Positions 44,325 through 54,100 of a stretch of 64,000 nt of DNA are shown in pieces (the stretch's first letter is position 1; each line of letters begins with the position of its first letter). This DNA is from Nostoc piscinale CENA21. Its GTDB lineage: Bacteria; Cyanobacteriota; Cyanobacteriia; Cyanobacteriales; Nostocaceae. The translations under genes were made by a program, and so were the position numbers. The stretch covers positions 3,005,351 to 3,069,350 of the forward strand of contig NZ_CP012036.1 in the NCBI RefSeq assembly GCF_001298445.1, in the 5' to 3' direction. The notes beneath the pieces are model-generated. The model saw nothing but the letters and a program-made list of their open reading frames with translations. It ran no database searches and was not told the DNA's origin.

Positions 44325-44942
44325 ATGGATAGACATTTCATCAAGCGCCGCCGACTGCTTACCTATCTTGGTTTAGGAGCGATAGGAGCAGGTGGAGTGG
44401 CGATCGCGTCTGGATGTTCTGGGAAAAGCATTATTTCCACACCAACTGCGACTCAATCTGCTACCAATACTACTCCGACTGAAAATACCAGCGCCGCCTC
44501 ACCTTCTAATGCCCAAAAGCTCCCGGAATTCCAAGGCATTTCTCAGTGGCTAAACTCCTCACCCTTAACCACTGCTGACCTTAAAGGTAGTGTGGTGTTG
44601 GTGCAGTTTTGGACATTTGCTTGCATTAACTGTCAGCGTACCTTGCCTTATGTCACCCGTTGGCATCAAGAATATGCCGACAAAGGCTTGAAAGTCGTCG
44701 GTGTCCACACACCAGAGTTTGCTTATGAAAAAGTGGTCAATAATGTCAAACAAGCTTTGAAAAAGCACAAAATTAACTATGCAGTGCCAATAGACAACGA
44801 ATTTCAAACTTGGAATGCTTATAAAAATGAATACTGGCCGCATTTGTTTTTAGCCGATCGCCAAGGGGTGATTCGTTACGACCACATCGGTGAAGGTGCT
44901 TATTCCGATACAGAACAAATGATCCGTCAGCTTTTAGGATAG
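44325..44942 (+). CDS. Tat-exported thioredoxin-like lipoprotein
   Basis: The 205-residue protein has a twin-arginine signal (KRRRLLTYLGLGAIGAGGVA) ending in a lipobox-like SGC, a Thr/Ser-rich linker, and a thioredoxin fold with catalytic CINC at residues 100-103 (FWTFACINCQRTLPYVTRWH). It belongs to the DipZ/TlpA type. AAGGA lies eight bases before the ATG. A CcdA-like gene starts six bases after its stop, so electrons from cytoplasmic thioredoxin probably pass through CcdA to this protein. Confidence 0.88.
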   Translation: MDRHFIKRRRLLTYLGLGAIGAGGVAIASGCSGKSIISTPTATQSATNTTPTENTSAASPSNAQKLPEFQGISQWLNSSPLTTADLKGSVVLVQFWTFACINCQRTLPYVTRWHQEYADKGLKVVGVHTPEFAYEKVVNNVKQALKKHKINYAVPIDNEFQTWNAYKNEYWPHLFLADRQGVIRYDHIGEGAYSDTEQMIRQLLG

Positions 44943-44948
44943 ATTGAG

Positions 44949-45638
44949 ATGGCAATCACTTCCCTATCAGCCGGGTTAGCAATTGTGGCGGGAGCGTTAA
45001 CGGTACTGTCACCTTGTGTTTTACCGGTTTTGCCTGTGTTAGTGGGGCGATCGCTGTCTACCCATCGTTATGGGCCTGTGGCCTTAGTAGCGGGTTTAGT
45101 GGGTGGATTTGCCACAGCTGGGAGTGTGTTAGGAATTGCCAGCAGTTGGTTAGCTGGGTTGGCTAATACTCTGCGCTATGTGGGCATATTTATCTTATTG
45201 CTCCTGGGTGTGTTGGCAATCTTTCCCAAATGGAGTTATTTGCTCCTGAGTTATTTGCAATTGGGCAGAATTAAAAGAACCACAGGAGTAGGATTGGCAG
45301 GAGAGTTTTGGTTAGGCACTCAGCTTGGTTTATTGTGGACTCCTTGTGCTGGGCCTGTACTGGGGAGTATTTTAATTTTGGCAGCCAGCAAGCATGAAAT
45401 TGTTGGGACATTTGCACTGTTATTAGCTTTTGGCGTGGGAGCAGCCTTACCGTTATTGGCGATCGCTTATGCTGGACGTTATGCCAGTCAATCTTTGCTA
45501 GGGTTGCGATCGCGCAGTGAAATGTTACATAGAATTGGTGGTGTTTTGGTAGCCGCATCTGCGATCGCTATTCTCTTAGGTTGGGATGTGCAGATTCAAC
45601 TGTGGTTAGCTCCCATGTTCCCCCGCCTGCCACTGTAA
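44949..45638 (+). CDS. CcdA/DsbD-type thiol-transfer membrane protein
   Basis: The 229-residue protein has six to seven hydrophobic helices and the two conserved cysteine motifs of CcdA: SPCVLPVLPVLV near residue 23 and LLWTPCAGPVLGS near residue 133. CcdA moves reducing power across the membrane to thioredoxin-like proteins. It is directly coupled to the preceding thioredoxin lipoprotein gene. Together the pair corresponds to the two halves of DipZ. It could serve cytochrome c maturation or repair of extracytoplasmic thiols. Confidence 0.92.
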   Translation: MAITSLSAGLAIVAGALTVLSPCVLPVLPVLVGRSLSTHRYGPVALVAGLVGGFATAGSVLGIASSWLAGLANTLRYVGIFILLLLGVLAIFPKWSYLLLSYLQLGRIKRTTGVGLAGEFWLGTQLGLLWTPCAGPVLGSILILAASKHEIVGTFALLLAFGVGAALPLLAIAYAGRYASQSLLGLRSRSEMLHRIGGVLVAASAIAILLGWDVQIQLWLAPMFPRLPL

Positions 45639-45792
45639 AATCTCTAACAAGCAAATAAGATTTTTGAGGCAGTTTATAAAAACTTGCTAAATTTTCAGGG
45701 TTTACCGCTACTTTCAGTGTAGTTAATAGTAACTTCATGGTAAGTTGCAATCATGACTACATGAAAAAATGCAACATCAATCAGCGAAAAAT

Positions 45793-45823
45793 TGAGCGCA
45801 GCTACTAATGCAGACTGCGCTCA
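45793..45823. terminator. Hairpin after the ccdA-like gene
   Basis: TGAGCGCAG (45793-45801) pairs perfectly with CTGCGCTCA (45815-45823) around a 13-base loop. It lies between the CcdA and DM13 genes, about 155 bases after the former. A short TGTTT follows. It may terminate the thioredoxin-ccdA transcript. Confidence 0.5.
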
Positions 45824-45862
45824 TGTTTCGATGAGTATTGGGTATTGGGAGGCTTTGGCGCT

Positions 45863-46351
45863 ATGCACAGACAATTACTAATTTTGAGTTTGGCAACTGT
45901 GGCGATTGTAGGTTGTGCAGCACAGGTAGGGACAAAACCGACAGAAAACTCGACAACCCCAGGAGTGGAAAGCGTTCAAGCCACAGAAACCGCAACTCCC
46001 ACAACTGCAACCCCAACTACAGTTGTCAAATCTGGTGATTTTGTCAAAGGAGAACATATCACTCAGGGTAATGCCCGCATCATTACCGAAAATGGTAAAA
46101 CCTTTTTAGAATTTGATCAAAACTTCAAAACCGACAGTGGCCCAGATTTGTTAGTCATTTTACATCGGCAACAGCAACCTAAAATTTACGGCATCACTGA
46201 AAAAGAGTACGTCAGTTTGGGGCGGTTACAAAAAACCTCTGGTAGTCAACGCTATGATATATCCGAGAATATCAAGATTGCAGATTTTGCCAGTGCAGTA
46301 ATTTGGTGTCGGACTTTTAACGCCACTTTTGGTTATGCAGCCTTCAAGTAA
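45863..46351 (+). CDS. DM13-domain lipoprotein
   Basis: The 162-residue protein has a lipoprotein signal with VGC (LLILSLATVAIVGCAAQ), a Thr/Pro-rich linker, and a DM13 domain: SGDFVKGEHITQGNARIITE, FLEFDQNFKTDSGPDLLVIL and the conserved cysteine in AVIWCRTFNATFGYAAF. DM13 domains have been proposed to take part in electron transfer or redox-linked adhesion. GGGAGG lies ten bases before the ATG at 45863. It lies between CcdA and a cytochrome b-type gene, in keeping with a redox role. Confidence 0.87.
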   Translation: MHRQLLILSLATVAIVGCAAQVGTKPTENSTTPGVESVQATETATPTTATPTTVVKSGDFVKGEHITQGNARIITENGKTFLEFDQNFKTDSGPDLLVILHRQQQPKIYGITEKEYVSLGRLQKTSGSQRYDISENIKIADFASAVIWCRTFNATFGYAAFK

Positions 46352-46560
46352 TCATCTGCCGACAAATTAATCCTTGAACCATCAATATTCATCGGAAATA
46401 GATAAATAGTTTTGTAATCATTTTATTACCAGTCTCAATAACGCATAAAGTTGCGAAATAAACCTGATATAAGTATTAGTGAGTAATTTTTCAACAATAA
46501 AAATAAGGCAGTAGAACACCTGAGACATTTTAGATTTGAATACAAAAATTAGGATTTTCT

Positions 46561-47169
46561 ATGGCTGCTTCTAAAGCTGGTAAACGTAGCAAACCTCCGG
46601 CAGGGCCGAAACAAGAGTTGGCGGCTAAAATCTTTCATGGTCTCAACATCATCAGTTTAATCGTGATGATTGGCAGTGGCTTGCAAATTTATAATGCTAA
46701 CCCTGTGTTTGGTGGACGAGGTGCATGGACATTTCCCCGGACATTCTTACTCGGAGGATGGTTAGGCGGGGGACGCAATTGGCACTTTGCAGCGATGTGG
46801 TTGTTTGCGCTGAATTTATTAGTCTATGGCGTTTATATATTTTGGACGCGACGTTGGGAAAAGCGGTTTGTATCTCAAGGTGACTTGCAAGTTTTACAAA
46901 AAGGGCAGAACCCTAAACGCAAAAACTATGCTTGGCATCGGTTAATTTATACCGGGATTGTACCAGTATTAATTCTGGCAATTATCTCCGGTTTGGCAAT
47001 GTACAAACCCGCCCAACTGCCTTGGTTATCTGGATTATTTGGCAATTGGCAGACCTTAAGAGTAATTCACTTTATTACCGTACCCATAGTTATCATCTTT
47101 GTCATTGGTCATTTTCTGCTATCCCAAAAAGTTGGGGGCTATCGTCTGATTAAATCAATGTTTACTTAA
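46561..47169 (+). CDS. Cytochrome b561-type membrane protein
   Basis: The 202-residue protein has four membrane helices with histidines placed as haem ligands: FHGLNIISLIVMIGSGLQIY, NWHFAAMWLFALNLLVYGVY, AWHRLIYTGIVPVLILAIIS and VIHFITVPIVIIFVIGHFLL. It matches the cytochrome b subunits of hydrogenases and of the MsrPQ-like pairs. It ends 10 bases before the molybdopterin enzyme gene, so it should carry electrons between the quinone pool and that enzyme. Confidence 0.9.
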   Translation: MAASKAGKRSKPPAGPKQELAAKIFHGLNIISLIVMIGSGLQIYNANPVFGGRGAWTFPRTFLLGGWLGGGRNWHFAAMWLFALNLLVYGVYIFWTRRWEKRFVSQGDLQVLQKGQNPKRKNYAWHRLIYTGIVPVLILAIISGLAMYKPAQLPWLSGLFGNWQTLRVIHFITVPIVIIFVIGHFLLSQKVGGYRLIKSMFT

Positions 47170-47179
47170 AAGAGGTGGT

Positions 47180-47902
47180 ATGGAAGAATTCAAAGTACCG
47201 CGTCATCTATTGACGCGCCGCCGCTTGTTGCAACTATCGGGAGTGTCCAGTATGGGTTTACTCCTCAGTAGTTGTGGTACAGGTTTACTCTCAGAGTCAG
47301 TGGGTAAATTGACAGAACCACTGAACCTGAAAGTCGGGGAATTATTACTCAAACCCCAAACACCAGTTCCAGAATTTCCCATCAGTGCGATTGAACCAAA
47401 TGCACTGTTAGTCAATAGCTTTAATGGTACTCCTCAAATTGACACCGATAAATTTCGCCTAATTATTGATGGCGAAGTCAATCAGCCAATGCAATTAAGC
47501 ATGGCTGATATCCAAAAATTGCCCTTTACCTCAATGGTAATTCGTCATGTGTGCGTTGAAGGTTGGGCGGCGATCGTCCAGTGGGGTGGCGTGCGTTTGA
47601 GTGATTTGATCAAACTAGCCCAACCAAAATCTCAAGTGCGTTACGCCTACTTTGAATCTGCTGATACATACTACGAAAGCTGGGACATAGCGTCCACATT
47701 ACACCCTCAAACCTTGCTGGCTTACCAAAAAAATGGTCAATCATTATCACCAGAAAACGGTGCGCCATTACGTCTAGCCTCTCCCATCAAACTCGGTTAC
47801 AAACAATCTAAATGGGTAACTCGCGTCACGTTAACTAGTACTCTCAGCAGCAGAAAAGGATATTGGATTGATGAAGGTTATGAATGGTTTGGGGGAATAT
47901 AG
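47180..47902 (+). CDS. Molybdopterin-dependent oxidoreductase (sulfite oxidase/MsrP-like), Tat lipoprotein
   Basis: The 240-residue protein has a twin-arginine signal (LTRRRLLQLSGVSSMGLLLS) ending with a lipobox-like SSC, and the oxidoreductase molybdopterin-binding domain, with the Mo-ligand cysteine near residue 125 in VIRHVCVEGWAAIVQWGGVR. GAGGTGGT is a strong ribosome site. With the preceding cytochrome b gene it resembles the MsrP-MsrQ methionine sulfoxide reductase pair. It could reduce oxidised periplasmic proteins or oxidise a small substrate; the direction is not clear. Confidence 0.9.
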   Translation: MEEFKVPRHLLTRRRLLQLSGVSSMGLLLSSCGTGLLSESVGKLTEPLNLKVGELLLKPQTPVPEFPISAIEPNALLVNSFNGTPQIDTDKFRLIIDGEVNQPMQLSMADIQKLPFTSMVIRHVCVEGWAAIVQWGGVRLSDLIKLAQPKSQVRYAYFESADTYYESWDIASTLHPQTLLAYQKNGQSLSPENGAPLRLASPIKLGYKQSKWVTRVTLTSTLSSRKGYWIDEGYEWFGGI

Positions 47903-47943
47903 TTTAATTTATGTAAATTCTGCAATAGTAGGAGTATATTTTG

Positions 47944-48757
47944 ATGCCTGTTACCATGCTGCAAAAAATCTGGCTCATATTTCTCACAGCTACTTTTGGG
48001 TTAACTGTTCTCTCTCCTACTCAGATTGCCATAGCCCAGCCAAAAAAAAGAACCTCTACTAAGTAATCAGCAAAAGCCTCAAAGAACAGTCCAGTCTGCT
48101 AGTCGCCTGAGATTAAATCTACCAACGTCTTTAGGCAAGCCGAATCGCCGAGTACCAGCAGCCACAAGAGGCGGAAGTTGCATAGCCAACAACCAAAAAC
48201 TCACAGCCTTAATTCCCAAGTACAATACAGCATTAACAACCGTCGGCAATCCCACCTTATATTTCTTGATTCCGCAAAATACTGCGGCTTATCTTGAACT
48301 AGTGATTCAAAATGAAGATGACAATGGACAAATAATTTACCAGCAAAAATATCAAACAAATACTAAAGCAGGAATAGTGGGAATTAATTTACCACCAAAT
48401 ACTTTAGTTATGAACCAAAAGTATCTATGGAATTTCTCAATTATCTGTAATCCCCAGAATCCTGCTTTGAGCAAAGTTGTCCAAGGTAATATACAACGTT
48501 TTGAAAACCCATCACTGATGAAAAAACTAGCACAAGCTACTTTGCAAGAGCGTGTGCAACTCTATGCAGAAGCTGGAATTTGGCATGATGCTCTTGATAC
48601 TTTAGCAAGATTGAGAGCCTCAAGGCCAAATGATTTCAAAGTCAAAGCTGATTGGGAAGCATTATTAACAGCACCAGGAGTAGAGTTTGATAAACAACTA
48701 GCACAGAAAGCTTTAATTTTCGCAAAAGAAGCCCCAAAACAGTTGTTAAATAATTGA
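47944..48757 (+). pseudogene. DUF928 protein, copy 1, split by a +1 insertion in an A8 run
   Basis: From ATG 47944 (AGGAG nine bases upstream) the frame encodes a signal peptide (LIFLTATFGLTVLSPTQIAI) and stops at TAA 48064-48066. The remainder (SCIANNQKLTALIPKYNTAL, VVQGNIQRFENPSLMKKLAQ, YAEAGIWHDALDTLARLR) is in another frame. Deleting one A from the A8 run at 48042-48049 joins them into a 270-residue DUF928 protein. It is followed by two intact paralogues. Genuine decay or a homopolymer error cannot be told apart here. Confidence 0.85.
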
Positions 48758-48788
48758 GAAATATTTCCCCATAGCAGAACTTAAGCAG

Positions 48789-49835
48789 ATGATCTCCCTC
48801 AAACTACAAAAAATCGGGATAACAATCTTCGCCACTACGGTTGGTATGACGGGCATTTTATCAGTAAATACCGCAGTCGCAAGAGAAAAAATTATCTTTC
48901 TTCCTCCGGTTCTTGGTAGTCCACGGAGATTGATACCAGCAGGAACAAGGGCTTATGAACCTCCATTGAACGAGAATGCAAATATAGACATCCAACCACT
49001 GCCAGCACCAATAGTAGTGCCTAATAGTCGTGTTAGAGGTAATGGCGGTAACATAAACCAAGATATCCAACCTGATACTGGTGGCGATGCGATGAAGGTT
49101 GAAGGCGGTAACGGCGGTAACATAAACCAAGATATCCAAACACTGCCAGCACCAATAGTAGCGCCTCGCGATCGCATTAGAGGTAATCCTGTCGAAAGGA
49201 CAATTCCGCCAGTGCAGAACACTAACCCAGCACCTGTACCAGTTACAGGCCAGTGTTTGCAAGGTAAAATACCTTTTACAGCCTTAATTCCCGAATCTCA
49301 ATTAGGATTAACCACAGTTTCCAATCCAAGCTTGTTTTTCTATGTTCCCCAAACTTCTGCACCAGAGTTAGAGTTAGTTGTTCAAAATGAAACTGAACAA
49401 GAGGTTTACACACAGAAATATAAACCAAATAACAAAGCTGGCATAATTAGCATACGACTGCCTGTTAATACTTTAGCAGTTAACAAACAATACAAATGGA
49501 CATTTTCTGTAATATGTAATCCTACAGATAAATCTCAAAATAAAGTTGTAGCTGGCGTAGTGCAACGTGTCCTACCAGATTTGCAACTAGTAAAAAAATT
49601 ACAACAAGCAAACCGACAAGAACGTGCTGTTTTGTATGCAGCAGCAGGTATTTGGCATGATGCCTTGGCAACTGTGGCACAAAGACGTTATTTATTTCCA
49701 AATAATCCAGAAATAGCATCTGATTGGCAAGAATTGTTAACTACACCAGGTATCCGCTTAAATCAAAAAATCGTCCAGCAGCCTTTAATTTCTCCGCCAG
49801 AAGCATTACAACCCAACAACAAGCATAACTTTTAA
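48789..49835 (+). CDS. DUF928 protein, copy 2, with duplicated linker
   Basis: The 348-residue exported protein has a signal peptide, then an extended linker, then the DUF928 core (CLQGKIPFTALIPESQLGLT, YKPNNKAGIISIRLPVNTLA, LYAAAGIWHDALATVAQRR). The linker contains an internal duplication: NINQDIQ and LPAPIV(V/A)P occur twice, and a 27-base sequence is repeated exactly at 49044-49070 and 49113-49139. DUF928 function is unknown, but its C-terminal LYADAGIWHDAL motif is well conserved. The linker makes this copy about 100 residues longer than the others. Confidence 0.87.
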   Translation: MISLKLQKIGITIFATTVGMTGILSVNTAVAREKIIFLPPVLGSPRRLIPAGTRAYEPPLNENANIDIQPLPAPIVVPNSRVRGNGGNINQDIQPDTGGDAMKVEGGNGGNINQDIQTLPAPIVAPRDRIRGNPVERTIPPVQNTNPAPVPVTGQCLQGKIPFTALIPESQLGLTTVSNPSLFFYVPQTSAPELELVVQNETEQEVYTQKYKPNNKAGIISIRLPVNTLAVNKQYKWTFSVICNPTDKSQNKVVAGVVQRVLPDLQLVKKLQQANRQERAVLYAAAGIWHDALATVAQRRYLFPNNPEIASDWQELLTTPGIRLNQKIVQQPLISPPEALQPNNKHNF

Positions 49836-49859
49836 GCTCTAACCCACAAGTACATAACT

Positions 49860-50618
49860 ATGAACAACCTTTTACCACGAAAATTGTTGTCTACTGCAAT
49901 CTCGGCAATTCTCGGATTAGCAATTGTCAGTTCTTTAGTACCAGTACAAGCAGAAGTAAAGATTAATTTACCAGACTTAGGTAAAGGCCCTGGTAGAAGA
50001 GTTCCAGGAGGTTCTCGCGGGGTAAATTGTGTTGCGAAGAATCAGTATTTGACTGCTATTGTGCCAATTTCAAATATTGGCTTAACCACTGTAGCTAACC
50101 CTACCTTATATTTTTATATCCCGGAAAATAAAGCACCGGAAGTAGAATTAGTAGTTCAAGATGACAATGAGCAAGAGGTATACAAACAAAAGTACAAACC
50201 CAATGGTAATGCTGGTGTAGTTGGTGTTAGCCTCCCAGATAATACTCTTGCTAAAGGTCAAAAATATCGATGGAATTTTTCAATTATTTGCAATACTCAA
50301 GACCGTTCTTCGGATAAGTTAGTTCAAGGAACTATCCAACGGGTTGACAATCCACAGTTGATGAGTAAAGTAGACAAAGCTTCTTTACCAGAACGCTTGA
50401 AACTTTATGCTGATGCTGGCATTTGGCAAGATGCTCTAAATACTTTGGCACAGTTACGCTACTCTAGCCCTCAAGATTCAGCACTCAAAGCGGATTGGGT
50501 AAGTTTATTAACCGCAGATGGCGTAAAATTAGATACTGAAGTGGCTGAAGCACCATTAGTTTCAGAAAAAAATCTACTGCAACCAATTAATCACACCTCA
50601 GAAGTGACTACACCTTAA
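49860..50618 (+). CDS. DUF928 protein, copy 3
   Basis: The 252-residue protein has a signal peptide (LLSTAISAILGLAIVSSLVP), a short linker and the DUF928 core: CVAKNQYLTAIVPISNIGLT, YKPNGNAGVVGVSLPDNTLA, LYADAGIWQDALNTLAQLR. It has no long duplicated linker. The three copies lie head to tail with gaps of 31 and 24 bases, consistent with one operon. In cyanobacteria DUF928 genes often lie near CHAT and secretion genes, but the function is unknown. Confidence 0.88.
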   Translation: MNNLLPRKLLSTAISAILGLAIVSSLVPVQAEVKINLPDLGKGPGRRVPGGSRGVNCVAKNQYLTAIVPISNIGLTTVANPTLYFYIPENKAPEVELVVQDDNEQEVYKQKYKPNGNAGVVGVSLPDNTLAKGQKYRWNFSIICNTQDRSSDKLVQGTIQRVDNPQLMSKVDKASLPERLKLYADAGIWQDALNTLAQLRYSSPQDSALKADWVSLLTADGVKLDTEVAEAPLVSEKNLLQPINHTSEVTTP

Positions 50619-50656
50619 TTCCAAGCAAGACTGAAACTTCATCATCACATTAACTG

Positions 50657-50720
50657 TAGGGTGCATCAGCAGCGATAATTCCCAAGAAATCTAGGAATTT
50701 TTCAAATCTGACGCACCCTA
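50657..50720. repeat. Hairpin element with TAGGGTGCATCAG / CTGACGCACCCTA ends
   Basis: The arms at 50657-50669 and 50708-50720 pair at 12 of 13 positions, and an inner stem (AATTCCC with GGAATTT) continues the fold. Similar GTAGGGTGCGTCAG-ended elements are common in cyanobacteria. It lies between the third DUF928 gene and a small exported protein gene and may also terminate transcription. Confidence 0.7.
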
Positions 50721-50808
50721 AAAATTTATAACGTGCATACTCAGAGAATGTTCTCCCTATTAACAATTGTGGCGGTAGTGCCAGCATTGTTTATTAGAGG
50801 AGAATACT

Positions 50809-51039
50809 ATGACAACACAATTCTATTCTCAGTTAATTGCCTCCTCTCTGGCATCTGGATTAATTGCTTTAGGTTACTCTGTACTTGGGTTCCATACCGC
50901 AACAACTCTTACTAATATGACTTCCACATCTGAAATTAATCACGCATCATTAAATCAGATGTCTGCGTCTCATATAAAATCAGAGTTTATGTTAGATGGG
51001 GGTTTTCCTGAGCGACTAGTTGTTGGTGGTAGTCGTTAG
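50809..51039 (+). CDS. Small exported hypothetical protein, 76 residues
   Basis: The protein begins MTTQFYSQLIASSLASGLIA after AGAGGAGA, a strong ribosome site. It has one hydrophobic segment (signal or anchor), then a Ser/Thr/Asn-rich stretch, and ends FPERLVVGGSR. The C-terminal VVGGSR resembles the glycine- and arginine-containing VPGGSRGV linker region of the third DUF928 protein, so it may be a remnant or partner. No family is recognised. Confidence 0.6.
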   Translation: MTTQFYSQLIASSLASGLIALGYSVLGFHTATTLTNMTSTSEINHASLNQMSASHIKSEFMLDGGFPERLVVGGSR

Positions 51040-51123
51040 TCAGCCTAGGAGACTTGGCATCAGGACTTACGCACAAAGATTGCCTGTTAAGAATGGGTGT
51101 AAGGGTTTTGAATACCTACACCC

Positions 51124-54100
51124 TTAGATTGTTTCTTCCTGACGTGGTTTAATCAATCTTTCTGTCAGTGATTTAATCACAATGTACAAAACAGGAACAA
51201 CAAACAAACTTAAGAATGTCGCAATTAACATTCCACCAAATACGGCTGTTCCTAAAGATTGACGACTACCTGCACCTGCACCGGTGGCTACAGCTAAGGG
51301 AAAAATACCCAAAAGTGTAGAAAAAGCCGTCATCAAAATTGGACGCAACCGTTCTTGAGAAGCTTCAATTACAGCCTTGGTAATTGATAGCCCTTGTTCT
51401 CGTAATTGGTTAGCAAATTCTACAATCAAAATCGCATTTTTACTTGCTAGACCAATCAACATGACTAAACCAATTTGACAATATACATCGTTAGGAAAAC
51501 CCCGCATTGATTGTGCTAACAGTGCGCCAAAAATTGCTAAAGGCACTGACAGCATAATAATTAAAGGGTCGATGTAGTTTTCATATTGAGCAGCTAGCAC
51601 TAAGAACACAAAGACCAATCCTAAGCCAAAAATCAATGGTGCTAAACCACCAGAGGCGAGTTCTTCTAAAGATGTACCTGACCACTCGTAGCCATAACCA
51701 GGGGGTAAAACTTGTTGTGCTACCTGTTCCATTTTTTGGATAGCATCTCCAGAACTAAAGCCTGGGGCGGCGGCACCATTGATTTCAATGGAGCGGAATA
51801 GATTATAGTGGTTGATGGTTTGCGCTCCGGTGGTGGGAGTAATTTTCACCAAATTACTCAACGGAATCATCTCATTCCTGCGGGAACGGACGTAGAGTTT
51901 GCCAATATCTTGGGGGTTAGAACGAAACTGTTCATCAGCTTGGACATATACCCGATAGTTTCGCTGCTGGAGGTTGAAGTCGTTGACATATTGCGACCCC
52001 AAGGCAGTTTGTAGGGTAGTAAAGATATCATCTACGTTAACTTGCAGGGCGTTGGCTTTGTTTCGGTCTACTTCTACAAGTAGCTGGGGTGTATTGGCGG
52101 CAAAAGTGGTGAATACAGCTTTTAGTCCGGGGGTTTGATTGGCACGACCCAGCAATTGACCCATTGTTTGCACTAGGTTATCTAAGCCGCCGTTACCTCT
52201 GCGGTCTTGGAGTTGAAAGGTAAAACCACCAAAGTTACCCAAACCTTGAATTGCTGGTGGGTTCACTGCAAAGACTCTGGCTTCGGGAATGGCGAAAAAC
52301 TTACCTTGTAGTTTACCGATGAGGGCTTGGACTGTCTGATCTGGTCGTTCCCGCTCTCCCCAAGGTTTGAGGGTAGTAAAGATAATACCACTGTTGGCAG
52401 TACTTCCACTGAAACCAAAACCGCCAACTGCAAAAGTTCCCACGATTTCGGGAAGTTGCAAGATTTCTTTTTCAACTTTGGACATAACATCGCTGGTGTA
52501 TTGCAGCGATACTCCTTGTGGCCCTTGAATAATGGTGATGAAGTAACCTTGGTCTTCGTCGGGAAGGAAGGCTGTCGGGACGCTGGTATACAACCAAGCA
52601 GTTAATCCCAAAGAAACAATAAATAGACCAATAACTACACTTTTAATGCGTGAGAGAAAACCAAGCGATCGCTGATATCCTTGTCTTACCCACTCCAAAA
52701 ATCTGTTAATATGTCCAAAAATCCAGCCAAGCCAACCAGTAGGTTTTTGTCCTTGGCGTAGTAGCAAAGCACACAACGAAGGTGTTAACGTCAGAGCGAT
52801 AAACGTAGAAATAGCAATGGAAAAGGCAATTGTCAGCGCAAATTGCTGGTATAGTGCGCCTGTCGTTCCCGGAAAAAACGCTACCGGGACAAACACCGCC
52901 ATCAATACCAAGGAAGTCGCAATTACAGCACCAAACAACTCCGCCATCGATTCACTAGCGGCGCGGCGGGGATTGATGCCTTTATCTTGAATAAATCGGC
53001 TAATTTGCTCCACTACAACGATCGCATCATCTACCACCATCCCTGTTCCAAGAGTCAAACCAAATAAGGTCAAACTATTAATCGAAAAATTAAAAGCTTT
53101 AACAAAAGCAAATGTCCCCACTAAAGAAAAGGGAATCGTTAGTGCCGGAATCAGTGTAGTTCGCCAGTTTTGTAAAAACAAGAAAATCACAATCACAACC
53201 AGCACTACGGCTTCAAACAGAGACTTAACTACTTCTGCTAACGACTCTTCGACAAATATAGTTGTGTCAAAAGCGACTTCATATTTTATCCCTGGTGGAA
53301 AACTCGGAGCCAATTCCGCCATTGCAGCTTTCACACCCTTGGCTACATCCAAGGCGTTACTCCCAGGCACCTGATTGATACCCAAGCCAACAGCATCTTT
53401 ACCCCGATATCGCAGAAATGTGTTGTAATTTTCTGCCCCTAGTTCGGCACGACCAACATCTTTAAGTTTGACTAAAGTGCCATCATCTTCTGTTTTCAGA
53501 ACAATTTCTTCAAATTCTGAGGGTTCTGTAAGTCTGCTGGCAGCACGCACATCAATTTGATATTGTTGTCCCTTGGGTGCAGGTTCTTGACCAATTCTGC
53601 CTGCACCAACTTGCAAGTTTTGTTGTGCCAGTGCTGTGGTAACGTCATCTGTTGTTAGTCCGCGTGTCGCTAACCGATTGGGATCTAACCACAGGCGCAT
53701 AGCATAACGGCGTTCACCAAAAATTCTGACCTCTCCAACGCCTTTGACTCTCTTGAGTGCATCTGCTATGTACAAGTCAGCATAGTTACTCAAAAACGTG
53801 TTGTCATACTCGTTATTTTCGGTATATAAACCTATGCCCAAAAGAATATTGCTGGATTGCTTGCTGACTCTAACTCCTGTACGCTGCACGACATCTGGTA
53901 ATTGTGCCTCAGCAATAGAAACCCGATTCTGCACATCAACAGCAGCTAAGTCTTTATTTCGTGAAGCATCAAAGGTAATTGTAATATTGCTTGTACCGTC
54001 GTTGCTGCTGCTGGAGGTCATATATTTTAGACCTTCAACACCATTAATCTGTCTTTCTAAGAGATTAGTAATACCGCTTTCTACAACTTCGGCACTGGCT

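Noticed and set aside
45271..45558. Minus-strand open frame inside the ccdA-like gene
   Set aside because: It is the complement of a clear membrane protein gene.
50733..50915. Open frame overlapping the small exported protein gene
   Set aside because: It lacks a ribosome site, and the frame at 50809 has AGAGGAGA and a signal-like segment.
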